Shown: positions 1 through 8,725, counted from the first letter of the stretch. The stretch: 64,000 nt of DNA from Rubrobacter calidifluminis (GCF_028617075.1 NZ_JAQKGV010000005.1:1-64000); one strand, 5' to 3'. The notes: generated by a model not told the origin, from the letters alone. Numbers and translations: made by a program.

Positions 1-279
1 GAAGTATCGCCCGGGACCGTGTCTGCGGGCGGGGCGGTGTTCGATCCAGAGCACCGGCCGGGGGAGGGCGGGGAGGCTGTCCGGTCCGAGCTCCTCGAGA
101 ACCTCCGCGGCGAGGCATCCGGTATTTTCCGCGGCTTCGAAGCGCTGTTCGAGGGGCAAATCCTCGAAGAGGACCACCGGGGCGTCACCGGGATCTCCAC
201 GGTAGATGCGCACCAGGCAGCAGCCCGTCCCGAGGCGGTACCCCCGGCTCTGGTGGATGTACTCGCGGGTGAGGCTCAG
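1..279 (-). CDS. hypothetical protein, 3' part outside window
   Basis: Ninety-three codons run without a stop from position 279 to the window edge. The only plausible start is CTG at 279-277, placed 7 bases after a GGAGG ribosome binding site that overlaps the end of the upstream phosphoesterase gene. The predicted protein starts SLTREYIHQSRGYRLGTG and contains LVRIYRGDPGDAPVVLFEDL, which reads like a folded globular protein, but I do not recognise a family. It is the last visible member of the minus-strand series clpP - phosphoesterase - this gene. The rest of the gene lies beyond position 1. Confidence 0.5.
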   Translation of the reverse strand, partial: MSLTREYIHQSRGYRLGTGCCLVRIYRGDPGDAPVVLFEDLPLEQRFEAAENTGCLAAEVLEELGPDSLPALPRPVLWIEHRPARRHGPGRYF

Positions 280-283
280 GGTC

Positions 284-981
284 TTACCTCCAGAAGCTCG
301 AGTACCATCCGGCGTGTGGCATCACGCTATCGAGAGCGGCCCGCGCCACCTCATGGCCAAAGAGCGGCAGGTGGCGCAGAATCACCTCCATCCGACCGTC
401 GTCCCCGGAGGATACGATCGCATACTCTGCACCCGGAGGGTTGAGGCCGACGCTGCCCGGATTGAGTACGATCGCCTCGCGGTACCGACGCAGGAACTGC
501 TCGTGGGTGTGCCCGCCATCACGTCTGCGTGGTGGCCAGAGAACATCCGGGCCAGATCTTCCGCGGGTGTTTCGGGCGTTACGCCCTCGTCGAACGAGCG
601 CGGCGATCCGTGGAAGCACAGGAGCGTCCTCCCTCCCCGGAGCGTTACCTCCAGCGTCTGGTGGAACCCGCACACCCAGTCGAGCTGATCGGCCGAGAGC
701 CGCCCGGCGCACCACCGGTCTATCTCCGCGATCCGGCGCGAACCCTCGTCCTCCGGCAGGCCCCCCGGACGTAGCAGTTCGTCGTCGGCATTGCCCATGA
801 CGACCGGGCAATCGAGGGAGTGCAGGCGATCGACCGTCTCGCTGGGCCAGGGCTCGGTGGCGGCCACATCACCCAGGCATACGACGCCGTCCACACCCTC
901 GCGCTCGACGTCCTCCAGCACCATCTCGAGCGCGAGCAGGTTGCCGTGGATGTCCGAGATCAAAGCAACCCGCGAATACAT
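284..981 (-). pseudogene. YfcE-type metallophosphoesterase with apparent frameshift
   Basis: The N-terminal frame from ATG at 981 begins with the metal-binding motif SDIHGN (residues about 9-14), then CLGD and GNADDE, as in small calcineurin-like phosphodiesterases. About residue 155 the reading frame is lost. The neighbouring frame resumes with the expected GHTHEQF metal motif and NPGSVGLNP, and ends at 284. A single missing base near 512-517 in a C/G run restores one continuous protein of about 232 residues. The gene sits 15 bases downstream of clpP and is probably co-transcribed. The lesion is either a real mutation or a sequencing indel; everything else looks intact, which makes an indel plausible. 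Confidence 0.8.
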
Positions 982-996
982 CCGGATACGTCCCCC

Positions 997-1626
997 TCAC
1001 CCGGCAGGCGCCAACTTCTCCCGGGCGTAGATCACCCGGTCCACCACACCGTACTCACAGGCCTCCTCGGCCCCCATCCAGAAGTCGCGGTCGGTGTCGC
1101 GCTCTATCTTCTCGAAAGGCTGCCCCGTGACCCCGGCCAGGATCTCGTTGACCCGCCGCTTGCTGCGGACGAGCTCCCTGGCGTGGATCTCGATGTCCGA
1201 GACCTGCCCGCCGAGACCGTCCCCGTGTATGGCGCCCTGATGCAGCAGTACCCGCGTGTTCGGCAGCGCGGCACGCTTGCCCGGCGTCCCGGCCGCGAGC
1301 AGGAAAGCCCCGGCCGAGGCCGCAAGCCCTATTGCGGTCGTGGCGACATCACAGCTCACCTGCCGCATCGTGTCGTACATCGCGAGCATCGCCGTCGCAC
1401 TCCCTCCCGGAGAGTTTATGTACACGTTGATGTCCCTCTCCGGATCCTCAGCATCCAGATACAGAAGCTGCGCGATGATGGCATTCGCCACCTGATCGTC
1501 CACCGGCGTCCCGAGGAAGACGATCCTGTCCTTAAGAAGCCGCGAGTAGACGTCCATCGATCGCTCGCCCCACGGCCCCCGCTCCGTCACGTACGGTACC
1601 ACCAGCCCCGCCCCAGAACCCGCCAT
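997..1626 (-). CDS. clpP: ATP-dependent Clp protease proteolytic subunit
   Basis: A 209-residue ClpP serine peptidase, which would assemble as a barrel and degrade proteins unfolded by a Clp ATPase. The catalytic triad is visible: Ser104 in GLAASAGAFLL, His129 in RVLLHQ, and Asp181 in TDRDFWM. The substrate-strand motif INSPGGS is at 70-76. The open frame extends further upstream, but ATG at 1626 is the better start because GGAGG lies just before it and the protein then has the usual family length. No clpX or clpA is adjacent, and the Ala after the nucleophile (usually Met or Leu) hints at a ClpP paralogue. It is divergent from an XRE regulator; a short inverted repeat lies between them. Confidence 0.93.
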   Translation of the reverse strand: MAGSGAGLVVPYVTERGPWGERSMDVYSRLLKDRIVFLGTPVDDQVANAIIAQLLYLDAEDPERDINVYINSPGGSATAMLAMYDTMRQVSCDVATTAIGLAASAGAFLLAAGTPGKRAALPNTRVLLHQGAIHGDGLGGQVSDIEIHARELVRSKRRVNEILAGVTGQPFEKIERDTDRDFWMGAEEACEYGVVDRVIYAREKLAPAG

Positions 1627-1656
1627 GCCGCCAACCTCCTTCTCGTCCGCGTAATA

Positions 1657-1671
1657 TACTCCCGGAGAGTA
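1657..1671. promoter_or_regulatory. inverted repeat in clpP/XRE divergent region
   Basis: TACTC-CCGGA-GAGTA is a perfect 5+5 inverted repeat 31 bases before the clpP start and about 55 bases before the divergent XRE gene. It could be the binding site for that regulator. This is inferred from position and symmetry only. Confidence 0.4.
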
Positions 1672-1725
1672 ACATTGTTGTAGTGTTTTTGCAAGTTTTA
1701 TGTGGCATTCAGGGGGTGACGGGAT

Positions 1726-1998
1726 ATGGACCTTCCGCATCTGAGGGAGTTACGACGTCGGGCGGTGATGAGCCAGGAGCAGCTGGCGCAGAGGAGTGGG
1801 GTGGCGCGGGATACGATCTCGAAGCTGGAGAACGGGCAGAGGAGGGCGTATCCGAAGACGGTGCACAAGCTGGCGGCTGCGCTCAGCGTGGATCCGCGGG
1901 TGCTGGTCGGCGGCGTCGAGTATCTGGAGGAGTCCGGCGAGGAGACATCCGGGACGTCCAGCGAGAAGAAAGAGGAGAAGAAGAGGATCGGGTTCTAG
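1726..1998 (+). CDS. XRE-family transcriptional regulator
   Basis: A 90-residue protein made almost entirely of a Cro/CI helix-turn-helix domain: LRELRRRAVMSQEQLAQRSG followed by VARDTISKLENGQRRAYP (residues about 6-45) is the typical helix 2 - turn - recognition helix pattern. The C-terminal third is a charged Glu/Lys tail. ATG at 1726 follows AGGGGGTGAC at suitable spacing. It is transcribed away from clpP. XRE-family ClgR regulators control clp genes in other actinobacteria; whether this one does is inference from its position. Confidence 0.85.
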   Translation: MDLPHLRELRRRAVMSQEQLAQRSGVARDTISKLENGQRRAYPKTVHKLAAALSVDPRVLVGGVEYLEESGEETSGTSSEKKEEKKRIGF

Positions 1999-2055
1999 GC
2001 GGGGGTACCGCGCCGGTTTGGAGGCCCTCCCGTTTATGAGAGGGAAGGGGTGATC

Positions 2056-3618
2056 TCAGGGCGCGGTGGTTCCTCCGGCCGGGCTTCCCTGGGAGGAGAG
2101 TTCCGTCACGCTCTGGCTCTGACGGGAGGAGACGGTGTTGCTCCTCTGGGATGCGCCGCTCTCACGGATGATCTTCTTGACGTCCGGGAGATCGGGTAGC
2201 TGGATGTGTGGCGGCCGGGACGGCGTGGGAGTGGCTCTGGAAGAGGACGCCGGACCTGGGGTACCCGAGGCGGAACCGGGTGTGTCACCGGAGGCCGGAC
2301 TACCGGGTGCAGAGGATTGGCGCGCCGCGGACGAGGGTTGACGCTGCAGGGCGTCTGCGGCCGGTTGTGTAGTGGCGGAGGCACCCTGAGGTGGGGAGGC
2401 CGCGGACGTTGAGAGTGATTCACCACCGCTCTGCGACGTGGGGGCTGCAGTGGGCGCACCGAAGGACGACCGCGTCGCGGCCTCGGCCATCGGCGGGACG
2501 GACCTCCGTCCGGTCTTCCCACCGCTGCGGTGCTCCCCGGCGGAGCTCCTGATGGGTGCTATCGAGGGAGCGGACGGCTCCGCGGCCGCCCGGATACTGC
2601 CCGTGGCACCTCCTCGAGAAGAGCCCTCGAGGATCCACCAGCCGGCACAGGCAACGAGCGCCACGAGTGTCAGTATCGCCGCCGCACCGTTGCGCAGGCC
2701 GCGCCTGCCGGGATGTCCGGGTGCGCCGTGGCGCCTGCGGGAAACCGGCGCGCCTCCGGCCAGGATGCGGTGTCTGCGGCCCGCACGGCGCCCACCGGAG
2801 GCGATGAGATCCTCCAGGTCCGCGGCCAGGGCTCCAGCGTCGGGATGCCGCCCGGCGGGATCCTTGGAAAGGAGGCGTCCGAGGATCAGGTCGAGCCCCC
2901 TGGGAACCGAGGGGTTCTTCGAAGAGGGTGGGGCGATGTGTTCTCTGACATGCATCATCGCGACCGCTATCGGGTTTTCAGCCTCGAAGGGGACCTCTCC
3001 GGTGAGCATCTCGTAGAGCGTGACGCCGAGAGAGTAGAGGTCGCTCTTGGGACCCGTCTGTTCTCCGAGGGCCTGCTCCGGCGAGATGTAGTAGACCGAG
3101 CCCAGAATTGTCCCCGGCGCTGTCACCCGCGTGGCGTCTGCCGCCCGGGCGATACCGAAGTCCGCGAGCTTTGGTTCCCCGGAGGGGGTGAGCAGAACGT
3201 TCTGCGGCTTCACGTCGCGATGGACGACGCCCTGAGAATGGGCCGCATCGAGGGCCCGGGCTATCCCGGCGGCGATGCTGGCCGCTTCGCGCCATTCCAG
3301 GCGACCCCGGCGCAGGATGAGGTCCCTGAGCGTGCCTCCCTCCACGTACTCCATCACGATGCAGGGCAGCTCGCCTTCGCGGGGAGCATCGTATATCTCC
3401 ACCACCCCCGGATGCTCGAGCGACGCCGCGGCCAGGGCCTCCTGACGGAAACGGGCCACGAACCTGGGATCCCGCGCGTAGGGTTCCTTGAGCACCTTGA
3501 TCGCAACCTGACGGTTCAGAAGACGGTCACGAGCGGCGTAGACCTCGCCCATCCCGCCACCCCCGAGGTAGCGTTCAACCTCGTAACGCCCTGAAATCAG
3601 CGTCTTCTCCTCAAGCAA
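2056..3618 (-). CDS. membrane Ser/Thr protein kinase, PknB type without PASTA domains
   Basis: A 520-residue Hanks-type kinase. The cytoplasmic kinase domain (residues about 11-270) shows the glycine loop LGGGGMGEVY, the catalytic lysine in VAIKVLK (Lys41), HRDVKPQN (133-140), DFG (153-155) and the SPEQ activation-segment end. One transmembrane helix lies at about 311-330. The outside tail of about 190 residues is very rich in Ser, Thr, Pro, Ala and Gly and carries no PASTA repeats, so the signal it senses is unknown. The start is TTG at 3618, since no better start is near; GGAGGTAG lies 12 bases upstream. It is convergent with the XRE gene. Confidence 0.92.
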   Translation of the reverse strand: MLEEKTLISGRYEVERYLGGGGMGEVYAARDRLLNRQVAIKVLKEPYARDPRFVARFRQEALAAASLEHPGVVEIYDAPREGELPCIVMEYVEGGTLRDLILRRGRLEWREAASIAAGIARALDAAHSQGVVHRDVKPQNVLLTPSGEPKLADFGIARAADATRVTAPGTILGSVYYISPEQALGEQTGPKSDLYSLGVTLYEMLTGEVPFEAENPIAVAMMHVREHIAPPSSKNPSVPRGLDLILGRLLSKDPAGRHPDAGALAADLEDLIASGGRRAGRRHRILAGGAPVSRRRHGAPGHPGRRGLRNGAAAILTLVALVACAGWWILEGSSRGGATGSIRAAAEPSAPSIAPIRSSAGEHRSGGKTGRRSVPPMAEAATRSSFGAPTAAPTSQSGGESLSTSAASPPQGASATTQPAADALQRQPSSAARQSSAPGSPASGDTPGSASGTPGPASSSRATPTPSRPPHIQLPDLPDVKKIIRESGASQRSNTVSSRQSQSVTELSSQGSPAGGTTAP

Positions 3619-3678
3619 GATGCCCTGCTACCTCCTGTCGCACCCGCGGCCTTTCCGTAGAGAGGGTTCTTACACCCC

Positions 3679-3707
3679 TATATATCCCGTCCGGTGCCCA
3701 AGAGCAA
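3679..3707 (-). promoter_or_regulatory. probable promoter of the Ser/Thr kinase gene
   Basis: On the minus strand TTGCTC (3707-3702) and TATATA (3684-3679) are separated by 17 bases, about 60 bases before the kinase start. The spacing and -10 element fit a housekeeping sigma-factor promoter. Confidence 0.6.
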
Positions 3708-3764
3708 ACAACATACTCCGTTTATTCGAACGGTTGCAGGCGGCGTTCGGATCATCCCGCAGCC

Positions 3765-4361
3765 TCAGAACCCGCGGCGCCGACGGGCGAGCCGACGGAC
3801 GATGACCGAAGCTCCGAGGAGTGCGCTCATCCTGACCGCTCCCTGCAGCGCGGCTTCGGTGAGATCGTCCCTTATACCCCTCCTCTCCGGGATTCGCCGA
3901 TCTATGTAGCGGTTCACCGGCCGGCTGAGGCCCATGGCCAGCCCCAAAGCCAGTATGGTGACCAGCCTTCGCTGCATCTTGTCGCTCATACCGTGCACCT
4001 CCCCGGTCTCCGGACCTTTCTCTCCCCGCTGCCTCAGCACCTCTTCGATGCCTGGCGCGCCGAGCGTGTAGGCCTCACGGGAAGAATCCTCATCCCGCTT
4101 TATATACCCCTTGTCGAGCAGATACCTCACGGCGACGGCGCACGCCGGGGATGAAGGTTCGAGACCCGCACGGGTCGCCGCCCCCCTCTCCTGGGGCACC
4201 CCTTCCCCACCCAGTAGTACCGGCGCGTTCGGTCTTCCGCCCGCCAGATCGTAGATGGCGCCCAGGAGCCGGGAGGCATCACGCTCCACGCCGCTGGTCA
4301 CCGGGTCCCATCCAGCAGCACCCTCATCCCGGTAGATTCCGTCTCCGCCGTTCGAGCTCAT
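3765..4361 (-). CDS. unrecognised protein with winged-helix-like N-terminal part and membrane-like C-terminal part
   Basis: A 198-residue protein, family not recognised. Residues about 18-115 (SGVERDASRLLGAIYDLAG and AVAVRYLLDKGYIKRD) look like a small winged-helix or YjcQ-type fold. The C-terminal part has two hydrophobic stretches (LVTILALGLAMGLS and AVRMSALLGASVIV) separated by a basic segment, so it may sit at the membrane. The start overlaps the stop of the YihY gene by 4 bases (ATGA), so the two are translationally coupled. Confidence 0.7.
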   Translation of the reverse strand: MSSNGGDGIYRDEGAAGWDPVTSGVERDASRLLGAIYDLAGGRPNAPVLLGGEGVPQERGAATRAGLEPSSPACAVAVRYLLDKGYIKRDEDSSREAYTLGAPGIEEVLRQRGEKGPETGEVHGMSDKMQRRLVTILALGLAMGLSRPVNRYIDRRIPERRGIRDDLTEAALQGAVRMSALLGASVIVRRLARRRRGF

Positions 4362-5275
4362 ATCTTCTCCCCTTTTGGGTCGTTCGACTTCCCACCCTCA
4401 TCCTTTGGCTTGCGCTCCCCCTCGTCCTTGCCCTCGGGATGTCTCCATTCGATCACCTGGTTCAGCTCGGCTCCCACCAGGACGATCACCGTCGAGTAGT
4501 AGATGTAGAGCAGAAGGATGATGATCCCCGCGAAGGAGCCGTAGGTGGCGTTGTAGGATCCGAAGGTGGAGACATAGACGGAGAAGAGCAGCGAGAATCC
4601 CACCCAGAAAACCAGCGCCATCACCGATCCCGGACTGATCCAGCGCCACCTCTGCGTCACGGCCGGGGCATAATAGTAGACGAGCGCGAAAGCCAATAGC
4701 ACGAAACAGGCGAGGATCGGCCACTGGATCACGGACCAAACCGTCTGGAAGACCCCGTTCAGGCCGACCAGCCCCGCGAGCCCGCCCCCCACGGAGGCCC
4801 CGAAGACCACGATGCCGAGCGCCACCACCAGAAGGACGATCACGGCGAGCGAGATGAAGATCGAGATCCCGTACACCTTCCAGAAGGGGCGGTTCTCGTC
4901 CACCCCGTACATCACGTTCATCGCCTCCATCACCGAGCGAAAGGCGCCGGAGACGCCCCACAGGGCCAGAAGCACCGAGACAATGGCCCCGAAGGTGAAC
5001 GCCCCGCTCGCCTTGCTCTGCGCTATCGAGAGGAGCTGGGTCTTTATGAGCTGGGTCGCCGAGGCAGGCATCACCCCTGAGACGCTCCTGATCAGGGTGT
5101 TCACCAGATCCTCCGCCCCGAATATCCCGAGCAGGGAGAGCAGGAAGACGAAGAAGGGGAACAGCGCGAAGAAGATCCTGTAGGTCAGGTTGCCCGCGAA
5201 GGCCATCACATGGTCCTCGCCGACCTCCTTGATCGTCTGCTTGACGATCTCCAGCGTCTTCAGCCTGCCTGCCAC
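4358..5275 (-). CDS. YihY/UPF0761 family membrane protein
   Basis: An inner-membrane protein of about 305 residues with six hydrophobic segments. It has the family hallmarks: AFAGNLTYRIFFALFPF near the N terminus, ALWGVSGAFRSVMEAMN in the middle, YYYAPAV, and YGSFAGIIILLLYIYYS before GAELNQVIE at the end. The tail is charged and cytoplasmic (many Lys/Glu/Asp). Formerly called ribonuclease BN, the family has no settled function; transport is suspected. I chose GTG at 5275 because GGAGGTGAGAGAG lies directly before it; an in-frame ATG at 5329 is possible but lacks a good site. It is the first gene of a two-gene unit. Confidence 0.88.
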   Translation of the reverse strand: MAGRLKTLEIVKQTIKEVGEDHVMAFAGNLTYRIFFALFPFFVFLLSLLGIFGAEDLVNTLIRSVSGVMPASATQLIKTQLLSIAQSKASGAFTFGAIVSVLLALWGVSGAFRSVMEAMNVMYGVDENRPFWKVYGISIFISLAVIVLLVVALGIVVFGASVGGGLAGLVGLNGVFQTVWSVIQWPILACFVLLAFALVYYYAPAVTQRWRWISPGSVMALVFWVGFSLLFSVYVSTFGSYNATYGSFAGIIILLLYIYYSTVIVLVGAELNQVIEWRHPEGKDEGERKPKDEGGKSNDPKGEKI

Positions 5276-5486
5276 CTCTCTCACCTCCCGCGGCCACCGG
5301 CATCCGGAGACCTGTCCCCGGAGCCACACGCCGGAGCAGGCACGTTCCGCCGGTGATATGTTCGATCCTCAAGCAACACGGTAAACCATCCTCCATTCTC
5401 GTGCCCCACGCCCTGGTGCCATATGTGCTGTGCACCATACCCCGCCGGTGAGAAGAGCAAACAGCCCGCGGCGAACGCCCCCGCGC

Positions 5487-5516
5487 TTGGTCGCCACCGG
5501 TAGCCTGCGTTAAACT
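5487..5516 (+). promoter_or_regulatory. probable promoter of the polysaccharide export operon
   Basis: TTGGTC (5487-5492) and TAAACT (5511-5516) are 18 bases apart, about 43 bases before the permease start. Nothing else recognisable was seen in the 5276-5558 intergenic stretch. Confidence 0.5.
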
Positions 5517-5558
5517 AGCCGGGTTCAGAGGAAGGAAAGTCAGGACAGATAGATTGCG

Positions 5559-6407
5559 TTGTTTGTGGCGGAGACACTGAAAGACCCCCCCGGGATACTA
5601 GGCTCCACCCTCGAGGCCCTGCGCACGCTCTACGAGCGCCGCTGGCTGCTCTGGTACATGATCCAGCGCGACGTCTCCAAGTCCTACCAGGGTTCGGTGC
5701 TCGGGTTCGCCTGGGCCTTCCTTGGGCCGCTGCTCTTGATAGCGCTCTACACGATAGTCTTCTCGAAGATACTCGGGTTCCGCTTCCGGCAGGTGGCGGG
5801 AGACCCTTCGCTCAACTTCGGGCTATACCTCTACTGCGGGCTCATCCCCTACCAGATGTACGCCAGCACCCTCAACTCGGCCACGGGCATCATCCAGGGC
5901 AACTCGATGCTGGTGAAGAAGATGGTCTTCCCGACGGAGATACTGCCGTTCGTCTCGGCCACCTCGACGCTCGCCGAGCGCCTCTTCGAGCTGGTGGTGC
6001 TGCTCGCGCTCCTGGTCGCCTTCGGACACCCGCCGGGCTGGACGATAGTGCTGCTGCCAGCCATCTTCGTCATACAGCTCCTGTTCATCCTGGGACTGAG
6101 CTATCTGTTCTCGGTGATAGGGGCGTACCTGCCGGACATCAAGGAGACGGTGCGCTCGATCGTCAGGGCCTCGTTCTTCGTCACCCCGGTGATCTGGCCG
6201 GCAGACAGGGCCAAGGGCGTCTTTCACTACATAGTCTCCCTAAACCCGATAGCCTACTTCGTCGAGGCCTACCGGGACCTCATAATCTCCCGCACCCTCC
6301 CTGGTGCGATCTCGACGCTCGGGTTCACGGTGTTCTCGATCCTCCTCTTCGCCGGGGGCCTGATGCTCTTCGTCCGCACCAAGCATCGCTTCCCCGACCT
6401 GATATGA
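5559..6407 (+). CDS. polysaccharide ABC exporter, membrane subunit (Wzm/TagG-like)
   Basis: A 282-residue ABC-2 permease with six predicted membrane helices. Early motifs RRWLLWYMIQRDVSKSY and YQGSVLGFAWAFLGPLL are characteristic of the Wzm/RfbA/TagG family, which passes lipid-linked glycan across the cytoplasmic membrane. The next gene (4-base overlap) is its ATPase, and two glycosyltransferases follow. The start is TTG at 5559, with an in-frame GTG at 5565 as alternative; neither has a strong ribosome site. The nature of the glycan is not known, although the rhamnose genes nearby suggest it contains rhamnose. Confidence 0.9.
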   Translation: MFVAETLKDPPGILGSTLEALRTLYERRWLLWYMIQRDVSKSYQGSVLGFAWAFLGPLLLIALYTIVFSKILGFRFRQVAGDPSLNFGLYLYCGLIPYQMYASTLNSATGIIQGNSMLVKKMVFPTEILPFVSATSTLAERLFELVVLLALLVAFGHPPGWTIVLLPAIFVIQLLFILGLSYLFSVIGAYLPDIKETVRSIVRASFFVTPVIWPADRAKGVFHYIVSLNPIAYFVEAYRDLIISRTLPGAISTLGFTVFSILLFAGGLMLFVRTKHRFPDLI

Positions 6408-7708
6408 GCCTGGCGGTAAGACTCAGGAACGTCTCCAAGAGCTTCCGGATCTACCCGAGGCAGCGCGAGCGCATCCTCGAGGCGATCACCTTCGGCAGAC
6501 TCCGCTACAGCCGGGACTTCTGGGCGCTCAGGGATATAAACCTCGACGTGGAGGCGGGCACCTCTCTGGGCATCCTGGGGCGCAACGGAGCCGGCAAGAG
6601 CACGATGCTCGAGATCGTCGCCGGTATCCTGCAGCCGACCGCCGGCACGGTGGAAACAAACGGCCAGATAGTCCTTTTGCAGATAGGAGCCGGGATCAAC
6701 CCGCAGTTCACCGGCCGGGAGAACGTGATGCTCACCGGGCTCATCCTCGGCATAGACCGCAAGAAGATGCTCGAGCGCTTCGACGAGATCGAGGAGTTCG
6801 CCGACCTCGGAGATTTCATGGACCAGCCGGTGAAAAACTACTCGAGCGGCATGCGCTCGCGGCTGGGGTTCGCGGTAGCGGTCAACGTCGAGCCGGACAT
6901 CCTGATCGTCGACGAGAGCCTCTCGGTCGGCGACGCCCTCTTCAAAGCGAAGGGGCTGCAGAAGATGCGCGAGCTGCGCGACCGGGGGACGACCATCCTC
7001 TTCGTCTCGCACAGCACCTCCCAGATAAAGGACTTCTGCGAGAAGGGCGTGCTGCTGCACGAGGGCAGGATGATAGCCCACGGAGACGTCGCGGAGGTGG
7101 CCGATCGTTACCAGGCGCTCCTCGCGAGCATCCGGGCCTCGGAGAAGGGCGGGGCACAGGACGGCTACCGGCTGCAGGAAGAGGAGAACGACTTCGCCCC
7201 GAGCTTCAAGGAGAACCCGGATCTCGCCCGCCGGGCGAAGCGTCTGCGCCACGGCACGGGTGAGGCGAGGATCTCACACGTCGAGGTCCTGGACGAACAG
7301 GGCCGGCCTACGGAGGAGGTGAGCCCGGAGGAGCGGGTGACGGTCCGGGTGCACGTGGAGTACGAGCAGCCGGTGCCGGCGAGCGCGGTCGGGATCACGC
7401 TGCGCAACAACAGCGGCCTCGACGTCTTCTCGACCTCCACCGCGCTGGAGGGACGGAAGATCGGACCAAAAGCAAAGGGGGAGCGTCTCATCGCGGATTT
7501 CTCTTTCCAGCCTGCCCTGAGACCGGGGCTCTACAGCGTGGGCGCCTTCGTCTCCCCGCCTGCCGGGGGGCACGTCTTCCTGGACTGGGTGGACGTCGCG
7601 GCGGTCTTCGAGGTCGGGAAACCGCAGGAGCGACGTCAGATCCCGGGCCTCTTCCACCTGCCGACCGAGGTGGCCGTCCACAGCCTGGCCCGCCGCAGCG
7701 CCTCTTAG
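6404..7708 (+). CDS. polysaccharide ABC exporter, ATP-binding subunit with Wzt C-terminal domain
   Basis: A 434-residue protein. The ABC ATPase fills about residues 1-245: Walker A GRNGAGKST, signature YSSGMRSRL, Walker B ILIVDESLSVGD and the switch His in FVSHS. A linker of about 40 residues leads to a beta-rich C-terminal domain (about 290-420) of the Wzt type, which in E. coli O8/O9a recognises the modified end of the glycan chain. This domain implies that chain length is set by a terminal modification (family knowledge). It overlaps the permease by 4 bases. Confidence 0.92.
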   Translation: MSLAVRLRNVSKSFRIYPRQRERILEAITFGRLRYSRDFWALRDINLDVEAGTSLGILGRNGAGKSTMLEIVAGILQPTAGTVETNGQIVLLQIGAGINPQFTGRENVMLTGLILGIDRKKMLERFDEIEEFADLGDFMDQPVKNYSSGMRSRLGFAVAVNVEPDILIVDESLSVGDALFKAKGLQKMRELRDRGTTILFVSHSTSQIKDFCEKGVLLHEGRMIAHGDVAEVADRYQALLASIRASEKGGAQDGYRLQEEENDFAPSFKENPDLARRAKRLRHGTGEARISHVEVLDEQGRPTEEVSPEERVTVRVHVEYEQPVPASAVGITLRNNSGLDVFSTSTALEGRKIGPKAKGERLIADFSFQPALRPGLYSVGAFVSPPAGGHVFLDWVDVAAVFEVGKPQERRQIPGLFHLPTEVAVHSLARRSAS

Positions 7709-7714
7709 AGGACG

Positions 7715-8725
7715 ATGCCCAGGGTTTCGGTCGTCGTCCCGAGCTGGAACACCCGCGGCCTCCTGCAGGCTTGCCTGGCCTCGCTGCGCCGCCAGAGTTT
7801 CCGGGACTTCGAGGTGGTGGTCGTCGACAGCGGCTCAACCGACGGCTCGGTGGAGATGGTGGAGCAGGATTTCCCGGAGGCGCGGGTGGTGGCCCTCGGT
7901 GAGAACCGGGGGTTCTCCGGGGCGGCGAACGCCGGCATCGAGGCCACGGACTCGGAGCTCGTCGCCCTGCTCAACAGCGACACCGAGCAGGACGTCGGGT
8001 GGCTCTCGGCGCTCGTCGCAGCCTCCGACGCCCACCCGGAGGCGGGGATGTTCGCGAGCAGGATGCTCTCGCTCCACGACCGCCGCGTCCTCGACGGCGC
8101 GGGGGATGCGCTGCGCGCGAGCGGGCTCCCCTACCGCGTCGGCCACGGCGAGGTGGACCGCGGGCAGTACTCCGTAAAACGCTACGTCTTCGGGGCGTGC
8201 GCCGCCGCCGCCCTCTACCGCCGCAGGATGCTCGAGGAGGTCGGGCTCTTCGACGAGGACTTCTTCGCCTACTGTGAGGACGGGGACCTCTCGTTCCGGG
8301 CGCAGCTCGCCGGCTATCGCTGCCTCTACGTGCCGGACGCCGTGGTCTATCACGCCGGCGGGGCCTCGAGCGGCGGGGGACGCAGCCCGACCGCGACCCG
8401 CCTGGGCACCCGCAACAGCATCCTGCTGCTCGTGAAGGACCTGCCGGCACCGCTCGTCCCCGCGACGCTGCCCGCATTCCTCGCCGGGCAGATGCTCCGC
8501 CTCGCTACCTCCGCGGCCACGGGGACCCTGTCGGCGCACCTGGCCGGGCTCTCGGAGGTGCCCGCGATGGTCCCCGCGATGCTGCGCAAGCGCCGCAGGG
8601 TGCAGAAACTGCGCCGGGTGGAGGTGGAGTACGTGGAAAGGTTGCTCGAGGCGTCCTCGCGGGAGGCCCGCAGGAGCCTGCTGCGCCGGGCGAAGGACCG
8701 GGTGTTGTCGGGGATCGGCGGATGA
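7715..8725 (+). CDS. family 2 glycosyltransferase
   Basis: A 336-residue GT2 enzyme of the rhamnosyltransferase-like group. It begins with VVVPSWNTRGLLQACLASL, followed by VVDSGSTDGSVEM (nucleotide binding) and LLNSDTEQD (the DxD-like metal site, about residue 90). Then come FDEDFFAYCEDGDLSFRA (acceptor-side catalytic Asp region) and YHAGGASSG. A basic C-terminal tail may bind the membrane. It lies 6 bases after the exporter ATPase and overlaps the next glycosyltransferase by 4 bases, so it very likely builds the exported glycan. Confidence 0.9.
   Translation: MPRVSVVVPSWNTRGLLQACLASLRRQSFRDFEVVVVDSGSTDGSVEMVEQDFPEARVVALGENRGFSGAANAGIEATDSELVALLNSDTEQDVGWLSALVAASDAHPEAGMFASRMLSLHDRRVLDGAGDALRASGLPYRVGHGEVDRGQYSVKRYVFGACAAAALYRRRMLEEVGLFDEDFFAYCEDGDLSFRAQLAGYRCLYVPDAVVYHAGGASSGGGRSPTATRLGTRNSILLLVKDLPAPLVPATLPAFLAGQMLRLATSAATGTLSAHLAGLSEVPAMVPAMLRKRRRVQKLRRVEVEYVERLLEASSREARRSLLRRAKDRVLSGIGG

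Noticed and set aside
2530-3594. Long open frame (354 codons) on the plus strand
   Set aside because: It lies antisense to the well-supported Ser/Thr kinase and has no domain; high GC produces such frames.
3727-3749. CGAACG/CGTTCG hairpin as terminator of the 3765-4361 gene
   Set aside because: Only 6 bp with an 11-base loop and no T-run; too weak to list.
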